The position numbers and the translations under genes were made by a program. 64,000 bases of DNA from Hsuehochloa calcarea (taxonomy: Eukaryota; Streptophyta; Magnoliopsida; Poales; Poaceae), in contig CM070604.1 of the NCBI GenBank assembly GCA_036346395.1, positions 30,841,662 through 30,905,661 of the forward strand, written 5' to 3'. The notes beneath the pieces are model-generated. The model was given only the letters and a program-made list of their open reading frames with translations, searched no databases and had not been told where the DNA came from. Shown piece by piece: positions 33,000-45,468 of this stretch. Position 1 is the stretch's first letter; every line of letters starts with the position of its first letter.

Positions 33000-33950
33000 A
33001 GGTGGATGTCTTGGAGGCCAAGCAGGCCCACATGGCCCTTTTTCTTTTTGGCCCAGCGGACGCCGCGCCCTCCCTCTCGGTGACATCTCGATCCTACCTG
33101 TGAGCGCCGCCTTGTTCATGTCATCTTCTTTCTTCTCTCGCCGCTGACCATGGCCATGCTAGGGGAACTCTTGAATGCTTATGTTTCCTTTCGTTATCGT
33201 GCGCATTAGATGCCCATGGCCACCCTCAATCATTCCCCACTCAACTCGGCCGTTTCCACATGCCTTAACTCACATTTGCGCCCACTCAAGCCACAACACC
33301 GCCGCACTTGTCGGAGTCATGCGCCCCCTCCATTGCCCCCTCACCCCTATAAAAAGGAGCCCCGAGACCACCTCTCCACACTCGTCCTTCCATAGTGAGC
33401 GCAGCCCCCACCTCCCTCTCACTTCGCTGGAACACGGCCGCGGCACGGACGTCTTTCCCATGCACGGCCGCCACGCTCCAACCCATCCCACCGTCTCCAG
33501 TGAGCTTCTGTTGAACCTGAGAGTATAATTTCGTGTTACCAATCACATTAAACCTTTTCCCTCACTCAAATTTGGTAATCCCGCAGCTTCTTGCTGGAAT
33601 CAAGCCCGTCTTCTTTGTAGGTGTCCAAGCGCCGCTGCCACTGATTCCATGGCAGTCCTTGTAGCCCCGCCGTCTTAGTCCACTCCTTCACCTTCACCAT
33701 GTCACGTTCTATCCGGTGCGCATCTCACCTTCACCGTGGACCAAGGTTAAATTCGTGGACACGGTCTATGGACAGTGGGCCTACATGTCATGGACTAATG
33801 CTCTTTCTCTTTATAAACATAAATGTGGTTTAATTCAAAAATATTCGCTGATGCCATTCTCTTCTCCTGGAATTAGGTAAATAGTGTTTTCATTCTTATT
33901 TTGCTAATTTTACAAATTTTGGAATTTATTTGAGATTGCATTTTCTTCAT
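33000..33950 (+). repeat. LTR remnant related to the gypsy LTR at 51254-52887
   Basis: It shares the order GGCCCA..GGCC lead, C-rich stretch, TATAAAAA (33348-33355), and GTGGACA..GTGGGCCTACATGTCA with the LTR upstream of the primer site at 52892. No coding sequence or primer site follows, so this is a fragment or solo LTR. Boundaries are approximate. Confidence 0.4.
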
Positions 33951-33980
33951 GTATAGATACTAACGTTTCCGGAGAGCCTG

Positions 33981-35640
33981 AGTGTAATACTCCGATTTAT
34001 TATAGGAAAGAAAGCTCTCAAAAGATAAATTAGACATAAGAAAAATGGGGTTTCTGCAGTTTTTCGACAACCTGGGCCTCGGACTTTGGCACAGGAGACC
34101 CATGAGGGGTCGGTCACGTATAAAAGGAGGGGGAAAACCCTAGTAACTACTGTAGCTACAGTGCACACTGCCACTGTAGCATGATACTATAGCAGCCCCC
34201 CTCCATGTTGCTCTACCAAGATGAGGAGAAGAAGAGAAAGGAAGGAGGGGAAGGAAGAAGAAGAAAAAAGGAAGAAAGGGAGAAGGAAGAAAGGGGAGGA
34301 AGGAAGAGGAGAGGAAGGGCATGTTTACGCAGCGAGACATCGATCTCCAGCGGTTCGACAAGGGTAAACTCGATCCCCGATCGCTTGGTAGATTAATCGA
34401 TTTATTTTGGTGCTGCCAGTAGTATATCGGTTTGGAATAGCGACGTTGGTCGTCGTTTTTGGGTAGGTTGCGTGCATTTTTTGGACTGGTCGTCTCCAAG
34501 AGAGTTGAAGTTATGATGGTTTCTTTGTGACTGTCCAGAAGGGCTGACGAGGATTAGCAGTTACGTTATGTAGCTAATATGATTCAGTTAGAGGCCGAAT
34601 CAGAGAGTTTACCCAACATGAAAGTTGTAGGTAATCTTTTAAGCTTTCCAGATTGGTAGAGAACTTGATGTTTGGTTGAGCCAATCAAAAGATACGAATT
34701 TTATTCTACCGCAGTAGTTCTGATTGACAGATTGTAGGTGCAGAAACTTCATCTGATCCTTACATATATTAGATGATCGAATCAGAAAACCTTGCTAACT
34801 AGGTTGTCGTAGAAGATTTCATCATGTTTCCAGAGAGTCCAAGATCACTCCTTTCTGAGCTTTGTAGTAAAATATATAAAGATTTTAGTACTGCTGTCTA
34901 GTGTGACTTTCCGCTAGACTATCGGGTAAATTGAGTAGAACCAATATTCGAATCTTGCATTTTGGGAAGACGGGTTAGGTGGTGTGAGTAGAGTCTACTT
35001 TTAAGAGCGTTCTTATGTTAGTGATTCTCTTGTGTAGGAGAAGGGGTTCCGGAGTTAGGGGCATCATCCTTGCCTCCTTGCAACGTCGTAGTTAAAAAGA
35101 CAAGTACATTTGTATGGTTGTGTTGATATGAGTTTTTCCTTGTACGATGAATGTATGGTGAACAATATTTGATGCGTACTTATTCCTGTTCATAACTGGT
35201 TACATGGTTCTGTTAATGATATGTCTTTGTTCATCGAATTTGTTCATGCATGCAAGTATTGTTCTTGTTACACCCACGGGAGTGGGTAGTGAAGTCCCAT
35301 CATTCCAACATATCCAAGTAATACCCACCATTCCAATGTGGGCAATTTGGATCCCCGTTTTAAAATATTCTTCAAACGGGCCTTGGATGCCCGCATTTTG
35401 GATAATACGGGCATAAGTGACACCGACAGGTGTTCACTAGCTATACCGGTATAAGCAGAAGAGGAGATCATGTATTTCATTCATTCATATGATTTCTGCC
35501 ATTCCATGTTCTTATTATATATATTGTGACTGTCATGTTCTTATTCATTGTTGTTCATACTATTCTATTGTACTTGCTGAGTCGTGGACTTATTCTTGCT
35601 CCAACTAGGTTGCTGCCGTCCCCGACGGCAGCTAGTAGCA
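33981..35640 (+). repeat. Ty3/gypsy solo or truncated LTR
   Basis: It starts TGTAATACTCCGATTTAT, has TATAAAAG at 34119-34126, and continues with the segment CTTGCCTCCTTGCAACGTCG and the CCATTCCAATGTGGGCAATTTGGATCCCCG region. That order resembles the minus-strand LTRs of the gypsy element at 40468-51253. No primer site or gag follows. The right end is approximate. Confidence 0.55.
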
Positions 35641-35949
35641 CGGGGGGCTATTTTTGGAATTTTAAAATTATCGAAGCTATTTTTGAAATTTTTGTTGCAC
35701 AATGAAGCTAAATTAGTCCAGGATTCCCCATGTAGGGGATGGTTTCGTAACATCACTAACGCCAGATATTTGATTTGATGGACAATGATTTCGCTTCCCG
35801 ACCAAAGAATCCCCGTTACCCTAACATGTCCGGGCATCTCTTGCCGTTGGTGCCAAAGTTATTTGGCACACCTTACTTGGTGCTTGTGTTTGATTTGAAT
35901 GTGTTCTTTGGCTCTTCTTCTCTCCTCTTGATCTTACTTGGTACCAAGG

Positions 35950-36671
35950 ATGCATAAGAGATGGTTTAGGCTCTTTAAGCTCGAATCCATCCATCAAGGA
36001 ATTGAACCAAATTCTCAAGGTTGCCCAGTTTTGGGGTTGAAAGGGTTATTTCTAGGGTTTTGAGTTTTGGGTGGTTTTGGATTGATTCTTTTATGGGATT
36101 TGGAGTGCCACGACAAGTGGAAAATCATCCTTAGTCATGATGACTTGAATACTCCCATGAGCTACTCTTAATCTTTGTTTTTGTTTCTTGCCCCGGTTAT
36201 AGTTTCCTCGGCTTTGGTACCAAAAAGGTCTCAGCTTTGGGAAGGTTTGGCTAGATCCTCTTGTGATGTATATTTCTTAGGATTTGACCTTGCTTTTGTT
36301 CAAGTTACATGCGTTTTGGAGCCTCGATTTGAATGTTGGAAGTTTTTGTGTGATTTGTGTGCTCTTTCTCTAGGTGGACCAACTTTCTCGTGATGGATCA
36401 TCATCCTGCTTAAGTGAACCAATTTCCAGTCCTCCGGCACAGGGTGGACCCTCCAGCTTGGGGTGTTGTGAACTAATTTCCAGTCATCCTGCATAGGGTG
36501 GACCCTCACCTTGGGGTGTTGAGTGTCTAAGGAGAGTTTTGCTGGCTTTTTCGTGAAGATTTTATTATGTATGTTTAGGTTCTAATATTGAAAGAAAAAG
36601 TTTTAAAAATAGTTTTTTGTGGTGAGGCGCCTATTCATCAACTCCCTTCTAGTCGTCTTCTCTATCCTACA
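35950..36671 (+). repeat. Sirevirus-like LTR 3' fragment
   Basis: The end GCGCCTATTCATCAACTC..CTAGTCGTCTTCTCTATCCTACA matches the conserved last 45 bases of the LTRs ending at 7317, 11321 and 20469. The upstream limit is unclear, and no dyad-motif array is present. Confidence 0.4.
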
Positions 36672-36929
36672 CAAAGTTATGTGGCACAGTTTAGGAGGGC
36701 ATCACTTAAGGTGACCTATGGTTAGTGGCGTACCTAAGAGGGCCCCTAAGGGGGGCAGAGCACCACTTATGGCCGATCGGGCCATGGGTACCCCCTAGCA
36801 CCTCCATTCATGAGACGCCATGATTTGAAACTTAGTTGTTCTAGAGGTACAAGAAGAACAATTAAAAGATTTGGGCCAGAATTCCCTTGTATGGGCTGCG
36901 TCAAGCCAAACTACTACAGAAAAGCTCAT

Positions 36930-37205
36930 CAGAGACGGTTCTAAACCATCATCACAGACGGTTTTTGAACCGTCTGAATTTTTGTGTCTGTGATGACACG
37001 AGATCATCACAGACGGTTTTTTAACCGTCTGTGAAAAATGATATCACGAGCGGTTCTATTCACGAACCGTCAGCGATAGCGATATCCGCGGTTCTATTCT
37101 CGAACCGTCTGTGATAGTCTATTTTCACAGACGATTCGTGAATAGAACCGTCTGTGATATTCTAGTTTCACAGACGGTTCTTGTTTAGAACCGTCTGTGA
37201 TAGTT
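36930..37205. repeat. CACTA left subterminal hairpin array
   Basis: Repeats of TCACAGACGGTTCT and its complement alternate. The pair at 37168-37181 and 37187-37200 is a perfect 14-bp stem with a 5-base loop. Similar pairs occur at 36951-36979, 37007-37034 and 37124-37160. Confidence 0.8.
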
Positions 37206-37580
37206 TTTTCTATGGCAAAAAAAAACGAAATCGGATTTTCACTTCGTATGGAGCCTCCCGAGCCTCACGAATGAATATGATATTGATTTTCGGATTTCGC
37301 TAGCTTTCCCACAATAGCCAGAGAATCACAGTAGCATCAACTCAATCCATTCACAGAGCACTAAAAACAACACGACATGCATCACCCACATCACAGTAGC
37401 ATCAACTCAAACAATTCACAGAGTACTAACACATCATAGTAGTAATCTACATCACAGAGCAAAAGGGGGGAGTAGAGAGAGTGAGGTCGTGGGAGGTCGT
37501 GGAAGGCTGGGGTGACGAGGTCATGGGAGGCCAGCGACGATGAGGCCGGGGCAAGGTGGAGGAGGCCGCAGGGGACGAAC

Positions 37581-38640
37581 TCAGAGGAGGACGGGGCGAC
37601 GAAGTAGAGGAGGCCGGGGGCGACGAAGTAGAGGAGGCCGGGGGCGACGAGGTCGTGGGAGGCCGGGGGCGACGAAGTCGTTGGAGGCCGGCGGCGACGA
37701 GGTATTCTTACGCTTGTATCGGGATGCTTTGCACACGGGACATGCATGCATGTCTGCATACTCTTTACGGTAGAGGATACAGTCGTTCGGACATGCATGT
37801 ATTCTTTCTACTTCCATTCCCAATGGACAAAGAACCTTCTTAGCTTGCTAGGTCGTGCTGGGCAACACGTTTCCCTCTGGAAGGATGTCAGCTAAGAGAC
37901 CTAACAACGCCGTAAAACTCTTGTCAGACCAACCATTGCTTGCCTTCAATTTCAGCAGTTCAAGCACGCTTGACAACCTTGTGTATTACAACTTACAGCT
38001 AGGGAACAAATGTTTCCCTGAGTCCTTGCTTCGCCTTAGCTTTGCTTGATAGGTGGTGCTGGGCAACACATTTCCCTCCGGAAGGATGTCCGCTAGGAGA
38101 CCTAACAACGCCGTAAAACTCTTATCGGACCAACGATTGCTTGCCTTCAATTTCAGCAGTTCAAGCACGGTAGACAACCTTGTGTAACCCGGTTTGCAGC
38201 TAGGGAACAACGGTCTCACCGAGTCCTCCCTTAAGCCCTCGAATTTACAAAACTCTCTCACACTATAGTTCTCTTCTACGTCGTGTAGCATCTGATCCAG
38301 ATTGTCATCATGCCACCTATCCTCATCAAAAGCACAGTCCACATCCGGCAAATCGTTGACTTCCTCGGCGATGTCGTCATTATTAACTTCTGGTATAATC
38401 TGCTCTTCACCGTGACTGCTCCAACATGTGTACCCTTTTTTGAAACCCCTTCGAATCAAGTGCGCTTCGATCTGCGCCGCATTGTTAAACATCTTCGATT
38501 ACGCAATCAATGCACCAGACGAGACATAAATTTTATCCCTTCTTCAACATATCACCTTTCGGTGGCTCTTTTAAAAGCAACCACGCCATTAATGTACGCT
38601 TGACTCACACGGTTCACACCGTACATCCAGTTTCGATCCA
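37581..38640 (-). pseudogene. En/Spm (TNP2-type) transposase remnant
   Basis: From 38640 leftward, the N-terminal transposase-associated domain is seen (MDRNWMYG...VNRVSQAY..G, about 38640-38555). The frame 38492-37986 follows (AHLIRRGFKKGYTCWSSHGE, then an acidic region and FPSCKPGYTRLSTVLELL), and then 37823-37581 with the Transposase_21 start HACPNDCILYRKEYADM and CPVCKASRYK. The main catalytic part is missing and the remainder is replaced by a GC-rich repeat of GGCGACGAAGT-like units (37540-37700). An internal 197-bp tandem duplication lies at 37840-38235. Confidence 0.75.
37840..38235. repeat. 197-bp tandem duplication within transposase remnant
   Basis: The units 37840-38036 and 38037-38235 share GTGCTGGGCAACAC, CCTAACAACGCCGTAAAACTC and TTGCTTGCCTTCAATTTCAG in the same order, with about 10-15% differences by eye. 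The duplication therefore predates much of the decay. Confidence 0.8.
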
Positions 38641-39129
38641 TCTACACTACGCATGTAACAAATTAGTGTCTAATTGATTAGCGATTAATTTATAGCAAAC
38701 ATAAAGGGTTATAGATCGTTACCCTCGGAGCTCACGAAGAAAATGCCTAATATCTCTCGACAATCCTCGTCTTCTCCTCCCTTCCCTCTCTGTCGGCGGC
38801 ACAATGGGCTTCCTATTTACCAAACATACTTAAATTGATTAGCGATTACTTTGGACTAATTAATTTTACCTACACCAAGATTGTTATTTGCCTACAAAAC
38901 CACACATGCCTTTTCATACACATTATAAAGAAAATAATCATATGCAATCACCGAGTGGTATGTCACTATTTACCTCTAAACACCCGATACCTTCACAGCC
39001 AATGAGAGACTTTGGATAGGTTTGAGGCAAGTGCGGCGGAGGCAGCGGCGGAGGAGGCGGCAGAAATGGCGGCAGAGGCACCGCAATGTGTGTCGAGCGT
39101 GGCAGAGATGTGTGTCGCGCTATATATAG

Positions 39130-39445
39130 GGTGAGATATCACGAGCGGTTCTTAATTATAATCGCTCAGTGATAACCAATTATCACTGAGCGGTTCTAAT
39201 TAAGAACCGTCAGATACTATCACGCATGCTTCTAATTATAACCGTCATGAATGGTCGATTATCACAGACGGTTTACTAATAGGACCGTCTGTGATAAGTC
39301 ACAGACGGTTCTATTACTAAACCGTCTGTGATAATTGGTTATCACAGATGGTTCTAAATAAGAACCGTCTGTGATAGGCTCGCATAGGCTATTCTAGGTC
39401 GGAACAGACCCAACACAGACGGTTCCAAAAGAACCGTCTGTGATG
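39130..39445. repeat. CACTA right subterminal hairpin array
   Basis: It holds at least six alternating copies of the ACAGACGGTT motif and complement, spaced about 30 bp, mirroring the left array. Confidence 0.75.
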
Positions 39446-39475
39446 GGCCGTCTACTATAGCCTGTTTTGTAAGTG

Positions 39476-40467
39476 CTCATCGTTGTTGTCCTGGACCAAC
39501 TGGCCAAGCCTACCAAATATGTATATCTCACTTTGAGTCTACTCTCTCTTCCCACCGAACATCGAGTCTCCCTCCAATCCTTATCCAATTTTCCAACTCT
39601 TATCATGGCGAACCCTAGCGACTAGCGCCGTGGCTGGTGTGTGGGCGTGGACTTGTGCGTGCTGGGTGGCTCGTGCAGGCATGAGGTGCGGCAGCAACCA
39701 GACAGTGCTACGTGGCATAAGCCTATGCACAACATGACAGTGTCCCATTAGCACCTTCTAAATTTTAGTTCTTGATCGGCCGCTGCCTGTGGCAGCTCCT
39801 GGTTAGCCAGCACTAAGAAAGTGAGCATAGAATGTGCTTCCTAGTTGAGACGTGATGTTGCCCGTCGCCTTTGCGCGCATGAAATTGGACATTCTATTTT
39901 CAAGTACTACCGAGCTCAGAATTTGCCCATAAACTACTATTAGAACACGAGTTGTGCGATATGAAACATTGGTATTATTGACCAAGAGAACCAGAGAGCC
40001 TTGCCGGTTGGACTGCCTGCTGTTGGGCAGGAAATTGGACATTCACAGCCATGGTTAGTTAAAGAAAACAGGCTTCAATGAACCGGCTGGTTTCCGGCCA
40101 AACAAACTTTACGTATGTACTCCCTCTCCCTCTTAATTGAATACAAGTCTGTGTGTTGAGGGTAGAATTTTTTGAGCTTTACGCCAATAATTTGTCCAAC
40201 AATATAGTATACATTTGGCCAAACAAATTATACAACTATATTCGTATTTTAATGTGGCCACCATGAAACAAAATGTATTAATTATTCAAAGTTTAATTTT
40301 TGTGGTAGTGGCAACAGAATCAAGAACCTTGTGGGAGACGAAGAACCCATGCATGATTCTTGTGAGAATGACAGATACCTCAAGATCAGGAAGAACCCAA
40401 TCAATGAGCTGCTGAGCATCCAGTTCCAAGTTCCAGCACCGACTATTCGACTTCCCTTTCATTCTTT
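39476..40467. other. intergenic, no gene seen
   Basis: There is no supported ORF. A Stowaway-like start (TACTCCCTCTCCCTCTTAAT, 40117-40136) is present, but no matching right terminus was found. Confidence 0.35.
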
Positions 40468-42363
40468 TTCAACAACTTGGCTATTCGGAAGCCAATATAC
40501 TACTAAAAACCTAACTTACAACTATGAAGCGAAATAATTTACACAAAAACTCATTTAAAAGAATAACATGGGCGTCCCAAAACCATATTAGGAATAATTA
40601 CTGAATCCAATTAAGTGAAGAAAACACATTTAACATGGGATTATAAAGCAGTCATGTCCAAGTTAATTTATTACAGTTCAACACTTAACCAATGAATGAC
40701 ATAACCAAATATTATTAATGGAGTATGGAGTGAGATGAAATATGTGAATAGTACTTAACAAAGTCCGGGTATCCAATTACCGTATGAAGAACGTTTCATA
40801 CGGGTGTCCGAAATTTGCCCACATTGAAATGATGGGTCTTACGTGCCCATACCGGAGTTGATGGGTCTTTACAAATACACTCCCGTGGATAGAACATGAA
40901 CAACGCATGAATGGAATCAAACATATGCAATGAATGTTACCACTTTCTTCCACATGGATTACCAATTAAGAACGGAATATATAACATGGAATATGAACAT
41001 GGACCATAAGATGAATAGTACATCAGCAATCATTCAACAGAAATCAATATATATTAATACATTGTACTTGCCTTCCGTGATGTGACGCGCTAGGAGGCAA
41101 CGAAGGTGCTCCTACACTCACCTCTCGCCACCTACACAATTATGTACTCGAAATAAGAATAACATGATACCGGACAAAGCTACCGATGATCTACAACAAC
41201 TCCCTGACTATCCAATACAACAAATAGACCCAAAACTGAAATCAGATAATTCATCCACCTGAAACGACTCTTGACAGCCGCACGGAAAAATTCATATCTA
41301 TTGATCTGGGACTCAGAATGAGATGAGTCCAGTGCCCAACGAAACTTAACGAGCAAGCCTACAAAATTCTAGTTGACAAGATTTCCTAATTCTACCAAAA
41401 TAATTTACTAAACAGAAGGTGAAAGTGCGTGACAGAAATCTGTCCAAACGAACAGAACAGCAACGAAGAACATAACATAGCTTTTAATCTACAAATCCAA
41501 TTAGATTATTATTTATCAATCTGGGAAGATGATAAAATTATATACAGAAATAGTTTTGGGTGATAAGTCTGAATCTGATCCTAACCTAATTATATTTTAT
41601 TAAACAACTTTACTAACAATTCTCGTCAGATTTTTCAGGACAGCAGCAAAGAATCTATCGTAACTTTTGAACCGTAGATTGGAATCTGGTGATCTCAGCG
41701 GCTATGGAAAACTAAGAACCGTGGCTACAAATCTCTAGGAGGTGCGAACCTCCATATCAGCTTCTAAGAAGCCGAAACTGGGCACGCAACAGATTGGATA
41801 GAATAGATCTACTAGGGACAGATTTCGATCCAACCAAATTTACTCGAATTCGCATCTACCAAATTGTCAAACGACCAAGAACGATGATTGTTACCCTTGA
41901 CGATCCTAGGGAGGCGATGAACGAGCGCTTGGTGAAGACGATCCCCCTTCTCCTCTCTTCTCCCTTCTCCTGGCCGGCCACCACCCGCGAGAACCGATGA
42001 CCGGGGCAGCAGCAGGAGGAAATCGGCAGGAGCACTCGACGTCGGGGGAGGAGGAGCACCACCACCGGGGAGGGGCGGCAGCAGGGGCAGTAGGGAGGCG
42101 CCATGATGGGGAGGGGGCCGGCGGCTTGGGGGTGGAGAGACAGGGAGAGGGGCGGCTAGGGTTGGGGGGAGGCGCCCCCCCCTTTTGGCCGGCTCCCCCT
42201 TGGCCGGTTGGCCCTCATGGGCCTCCTGGGTCACGGCCCGCGGCCCAGGTTGGCGAGAAAAACCTGAAAACCACGTGCCGAAATAGGAATATCTGATTCT
42301 TTAACTGTCTTTTCCCTCCCCTGCTTAAATTTTAATTACTCGATTCGATTCTGGGGTATTACA
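40468..42363 (-). repeat. 3' LTR of gypsy element
   Basis: The LTR ends GGGGTATTACA (TGTAATACCCC on its own strand). It aligns with 47471-51253 except for the 260-bp deletion after GTGAATAGT at 40750. The GC-rich part 41940-42250 gives spurious ORFs on both strands. Confidence 0.88.
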
Positions 42364-42376
42364 TTCTACCCTCCTT
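42364..42376 (-). other. polypurine tract of gypsy element
   Basis: On the minus strand this reads AAGGAGGGTAGAA directly before the LTR start TGTAATACC. It primes plus-strand DNA and confirms orientation. Confidence 0.75.
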
Positions 42377-42599
42377 AACAGGATTTGACCTTGAATCTAC
42401 ACACTAATCTACTCGAAAGAAAACTGCGACTGGAATTTAACAAAGGTAAACACGTATCAGAAACGAATAGGTCTGGGTATTGCTCGCGCATGCGAGACTA
42501 TAGCTCCTATGTGGCCTCCCTCTCCGATTGATGAGACCAAAGAATCTTAACATACTTCAGGGTCTTGTTCCTCAGAACTCGTCCTTACTCTTCTAGTAT

Positions 42600-43834
42600 T
42601 TTCACTGGTTGGGACTCGAAGGTAAGATCTTGCTCAATGCTCAAAGGCTCCAAAGGAATAGCCTATTATGGGTCTCTCAAGAACTTCCTCAACATTGATA
42701 CATGAAATATATTATGAACTCCGCGCATGGACTCGGGAAGATCCAAGCGATAAGCTAATTTCCCAATTCGTGCCACGATGGGAAATGACCCAACGTACCT
42801 CGGGCTAAGCTTCCCTTGGTACCAAACCGCACTATGCCTTTGGTAGGCGATACTCTCAACAGAACTTCGTCCCTCACTTCGAATTTCAAATCTCGTCTTC
42901 TGACATCTGCATAACTCTTCTGTCGGTTCTGAGCAGCCAACAGATTCTGCCTAGCCTCTGCTACTCTTGCCACCGTTTGCTGAACCCAGTCAGGACCCCA
43001 GACTGCCCGCTCTCCAACTGCATCCCAACACAATGGGGACCTGCACTTCCGCCCATAAAGAACCTCGAACGGAGCAGCTCGAATACTAGCGTGGTAGCTG
43101 TTGTTATAAGCGAACTCTGCCAAAGCTAAGTGATCTTCCCAACCACCCTTCCAAGACATAACACAACACCTGAGCATATCCTCCAGTGTCTGAATGGTGC
43201 GTTCAAACTGCCCATCTGTTTGGGGGTGGAATGCGGTGCTAAAATAAAGCTGCCTACCCAATGCGCTTTGCAAACTTTCTCAGAATTTAGAGACAAACTT
43301 GGCATCTCGATCAGAGACAATAGTTTTAGGCACTCCATGCAACCGCACGATTTCTCGCACATAGAGAGGAGTCAAATCACTTGCTGAATTGGTTATACGA
43401 ATAGGAATGAAATGTGCAGATTTACTGAACCAATCCACTATGACCCAAATAGCATCCTTCCCTCGCCACGTACGAGGTAAACCTATCACGAAATCCATGG
43501 ATATGTCATCCCAAGGCCAAACTGGAACCTCCAAAGGTTGCAACAAACCTGCTGGTCGCTTCTGCTCGGCCTTGACCCGTTGACAAACTCCACAAGACGC
43601 CACATATTGAGCGATATCAACTTTCATCCTTTTCCACCATAAATTCTTCTTCAGGTCCTTGTACATCTTGGTCTCGTCAGGATGTATGGTGTATGGAGTA
43701 CGATGAGCTTTTCTTAGAATCTCATCTTTAACCTGAGCCTCCTGTGGTACACAGAGGCGACCTTTAAAATGTAATGCACCAGACTCATCTACACTGAAGT
43801 GACCTTGTTTGCCTTCAATGAAACGCTTCCTCAC
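42600..43834 (-). pseudogene. gypsy integrase, frameshifted
   Basis: The frame 43834-43280 holds the H2C2 zinc finger (the HRTPYTIHPDETKMY and CGVCQRVKAEQ blocks) and the start of the DDE core (WVIVDWFSKSAHFIPI, then IVSDRDAKF). A stop then breaks it. The frame 43273-42755 carries HPQTDGQFERTIQTLEDMLR, FAYNNSYHASI, PFEVLYGRKCRSPL and LLRVSPTKG. A shift near 42810 removes the end, but RLDLPESMRG and FHVSMLR equivalents are legible down to about 42680. All catalytic-region blocks are recognisable; the protein is not continuous. Confidence 0.82.
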
Positions 43835-44431
43835 TCACTGGAGCATCTGATCGTGCTGGTGTGCTTCCCACACTCGATCTGGAATGGCTGACTCAAGAAG
43901 TAACCGAGTCTCGGTTTGGGCAATACCTGCAAAGCAAAAGGAGATATCCATACGCTCAAAATCAGCAATAAAACAACTGAGAGTAGGAGGTGTCGCCTTG
44001 CGACTCAAAGCATTTGCTACCACATTAGGCTTGCTAGGGTGATACTGAATGGTGAGATCATAGTCTTTGATCAACTCTAGCCATCTCCTCTGTCTCAGGT
44101 TTAAGTCTTTCAGGGTAAAGATGTATTTTAAACTCTTGTGATCAGTGAATATATCACAAGATTCACCGTACAAATAATGACGCCAGATTTTCAAAGCAAG
44201 AACCACTGCGGCAAGTTCCAAATCATGAGTAGGATAATTCTGCTCATATTTCTTCATCTGTCTCGATGCATAAGCAATCACCTTGCCATACTGCATGAGT
44301 ACACAGCTAAGTCCCACTCTAGACGCATCTGAATAGATGGTGAACCGCTTCCCAAGATTAGGAAGGGTAAGGATTGGAGCGGTCACCAAACTATCTTTTA
44401 AAGTATAGAAACTGCGCTCACACGCATCCAA
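43835..44431 (-). pseudogene. gypsy RNase H
   Basis: The frame contains [57 protein letters not shown] and [11 protein letters not shown], the full set of RNase H blocks with D/E/D residues present. It is one of the better preserved parts. It joins RT through a broken stretch at 44431-44458. Confidence 0.8.
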
Positions 44432-44457
44432 TCACTGGAATTTAACACCTTTCTGTG

Positions 44458-45468
44458 TCAGCTGGGACATCGGTCTAACAATGGTCGAAAAACCCTCCAC
44501 AAAACATCGGTATAGCCAGCTAAACCCAGGAAACTCCTCACTTCCTTGACATTGGTTGGCCTTTTCCATTCTACCACTGTTGAGATCTTGCTAGGATCAA
44601 TTGAAATACCCTCTCGATTAATTACATGGCCCAGAAACCCAACTTCAGAAATCCAGAATTCGCACTTCTTCAGCTTGGCATAAAATTGGTTCTCCCTCAA
44701 AGTCTCAAGAACCAACTTCAGATGCTGGACATGATCCTCTTCCGTCTGGGAATAAATCATGATGTCATTAATGAATACTACAACGAAATCATCAAGGTAT
44801 AGATGCAACATACTATTCATGGCTTCCATGAAAATTGCATGAGCATTTGTTAGCCTAAAAGACATAACCTTATACACATAATGACCATACCTCGTAGAGA
44901 AAGCTGTCTTCTCAATAGCTTGCTCTCAGACTCGAATTTGGTTATAACCTGACTGAAGGTCAATCTTGGAGAATATTCTAGCTGCCTTCAGTTGATCAAA
45001 GAGATCCTCAATGTGGGGCAAAGGATATTTATTCTTTACAGTAGCCTGATTAAGAGCCTGGTAGTCCACACACATACGCCAACTGCCATCTTTATTCTTA
45101 GTGAATAAAACAGACGCTCCCCATGGAGAAATACTTTGCCAAATCATACCTTTGGACAGCAAGTCGTCCAATTGCTTTTTCAACTCCTCTTGAAAGGGTC
45201 GAGCCAAACAGTAAGGAGACATCGATATGGGTCGAGTTCCTGGAATAAGATCAACCTGGAACTCCATTTTTCGCACTAGAGGCATTCCAGGAAGCTCCAC
45301 AGGAAAGACATCAGAAAACTGATTCACGACAGGAACCTCCTCGATACGCAGTGAAGAGTCAGTCTTCTCGCTGAGAGACCAAAGCAACCCAATGGTTGAG
45401 GCCCGACGATTAGGAAACAGACTAGCCAACACGAACAATGAATCAGACGGTGCACTGCCCTTAAACAC
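44458..45468 (-). pseudogene. gypsy reverse transcriptase, catalytic Asp changed
   Basis: The frame 45468-44926 holds [43 protein letters not shown] and [13 protein letters not shown]. The frame 44877-44458 follows after a break. The FVDD/FIDD-type catalytic box reads FIND (44775-44764), so the first aspartate is asparagine. This change alone should abolish polymerase activity. GHVINREGI and [11 protein letters not shown] follow. Confidence 0.82.

Larger units (their letters stand above)
36907..39475 (-). mobile_element. CACTA (En/Spm) element with transposase remnants
   Basis: The left end contains ACTACTACAGAAAAG and the right end TTTTGTAAGTG (CACTTACAAAA on the minus strand), CACTA-type termini with small changes. 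Both subterminal regions (36930-37205 and 39130-39445) are packed with ACAGACGGTT/AACCGTCTGT repeats. The interior encodes pieces of the En/Spm transposase on the minus strand. I could not find a clean 3-bp duplication, so the exact ends may be off by a few bases. Confidence 0.75.

Noticed and set aside
34140..34499. 119-codon ORF with a serine/phenylalanine/proline run
   Set aside because: It is the complement of a GAAGAAGG-type purine stretch within a gypsy LTR; low complexity, no domain.
37540..37843. Glu/Gly/Arg-rich ORFs (77 and 95 codons, plus strand)
   Set aside because: They derive from a short repeat GGAGGCCGGGGGCGACGAAG within the CACTA interior and oppose the real transposase frame.
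40117..40330. Stowaway MITE
   Set aside because: A CTCCCTCT-type left end is visible but no matching right end or TA duplication was found, so it was left as a remark only.
41812..42296. Overlapping proline/glycine-rich ORFs (140 and 99 codons), repeated at 50704-51271
   Set aside because: The same sequence occurs in both LTRs of the gypsy element and, related, at 60018-60354; it is GC-rich LTR sequence.
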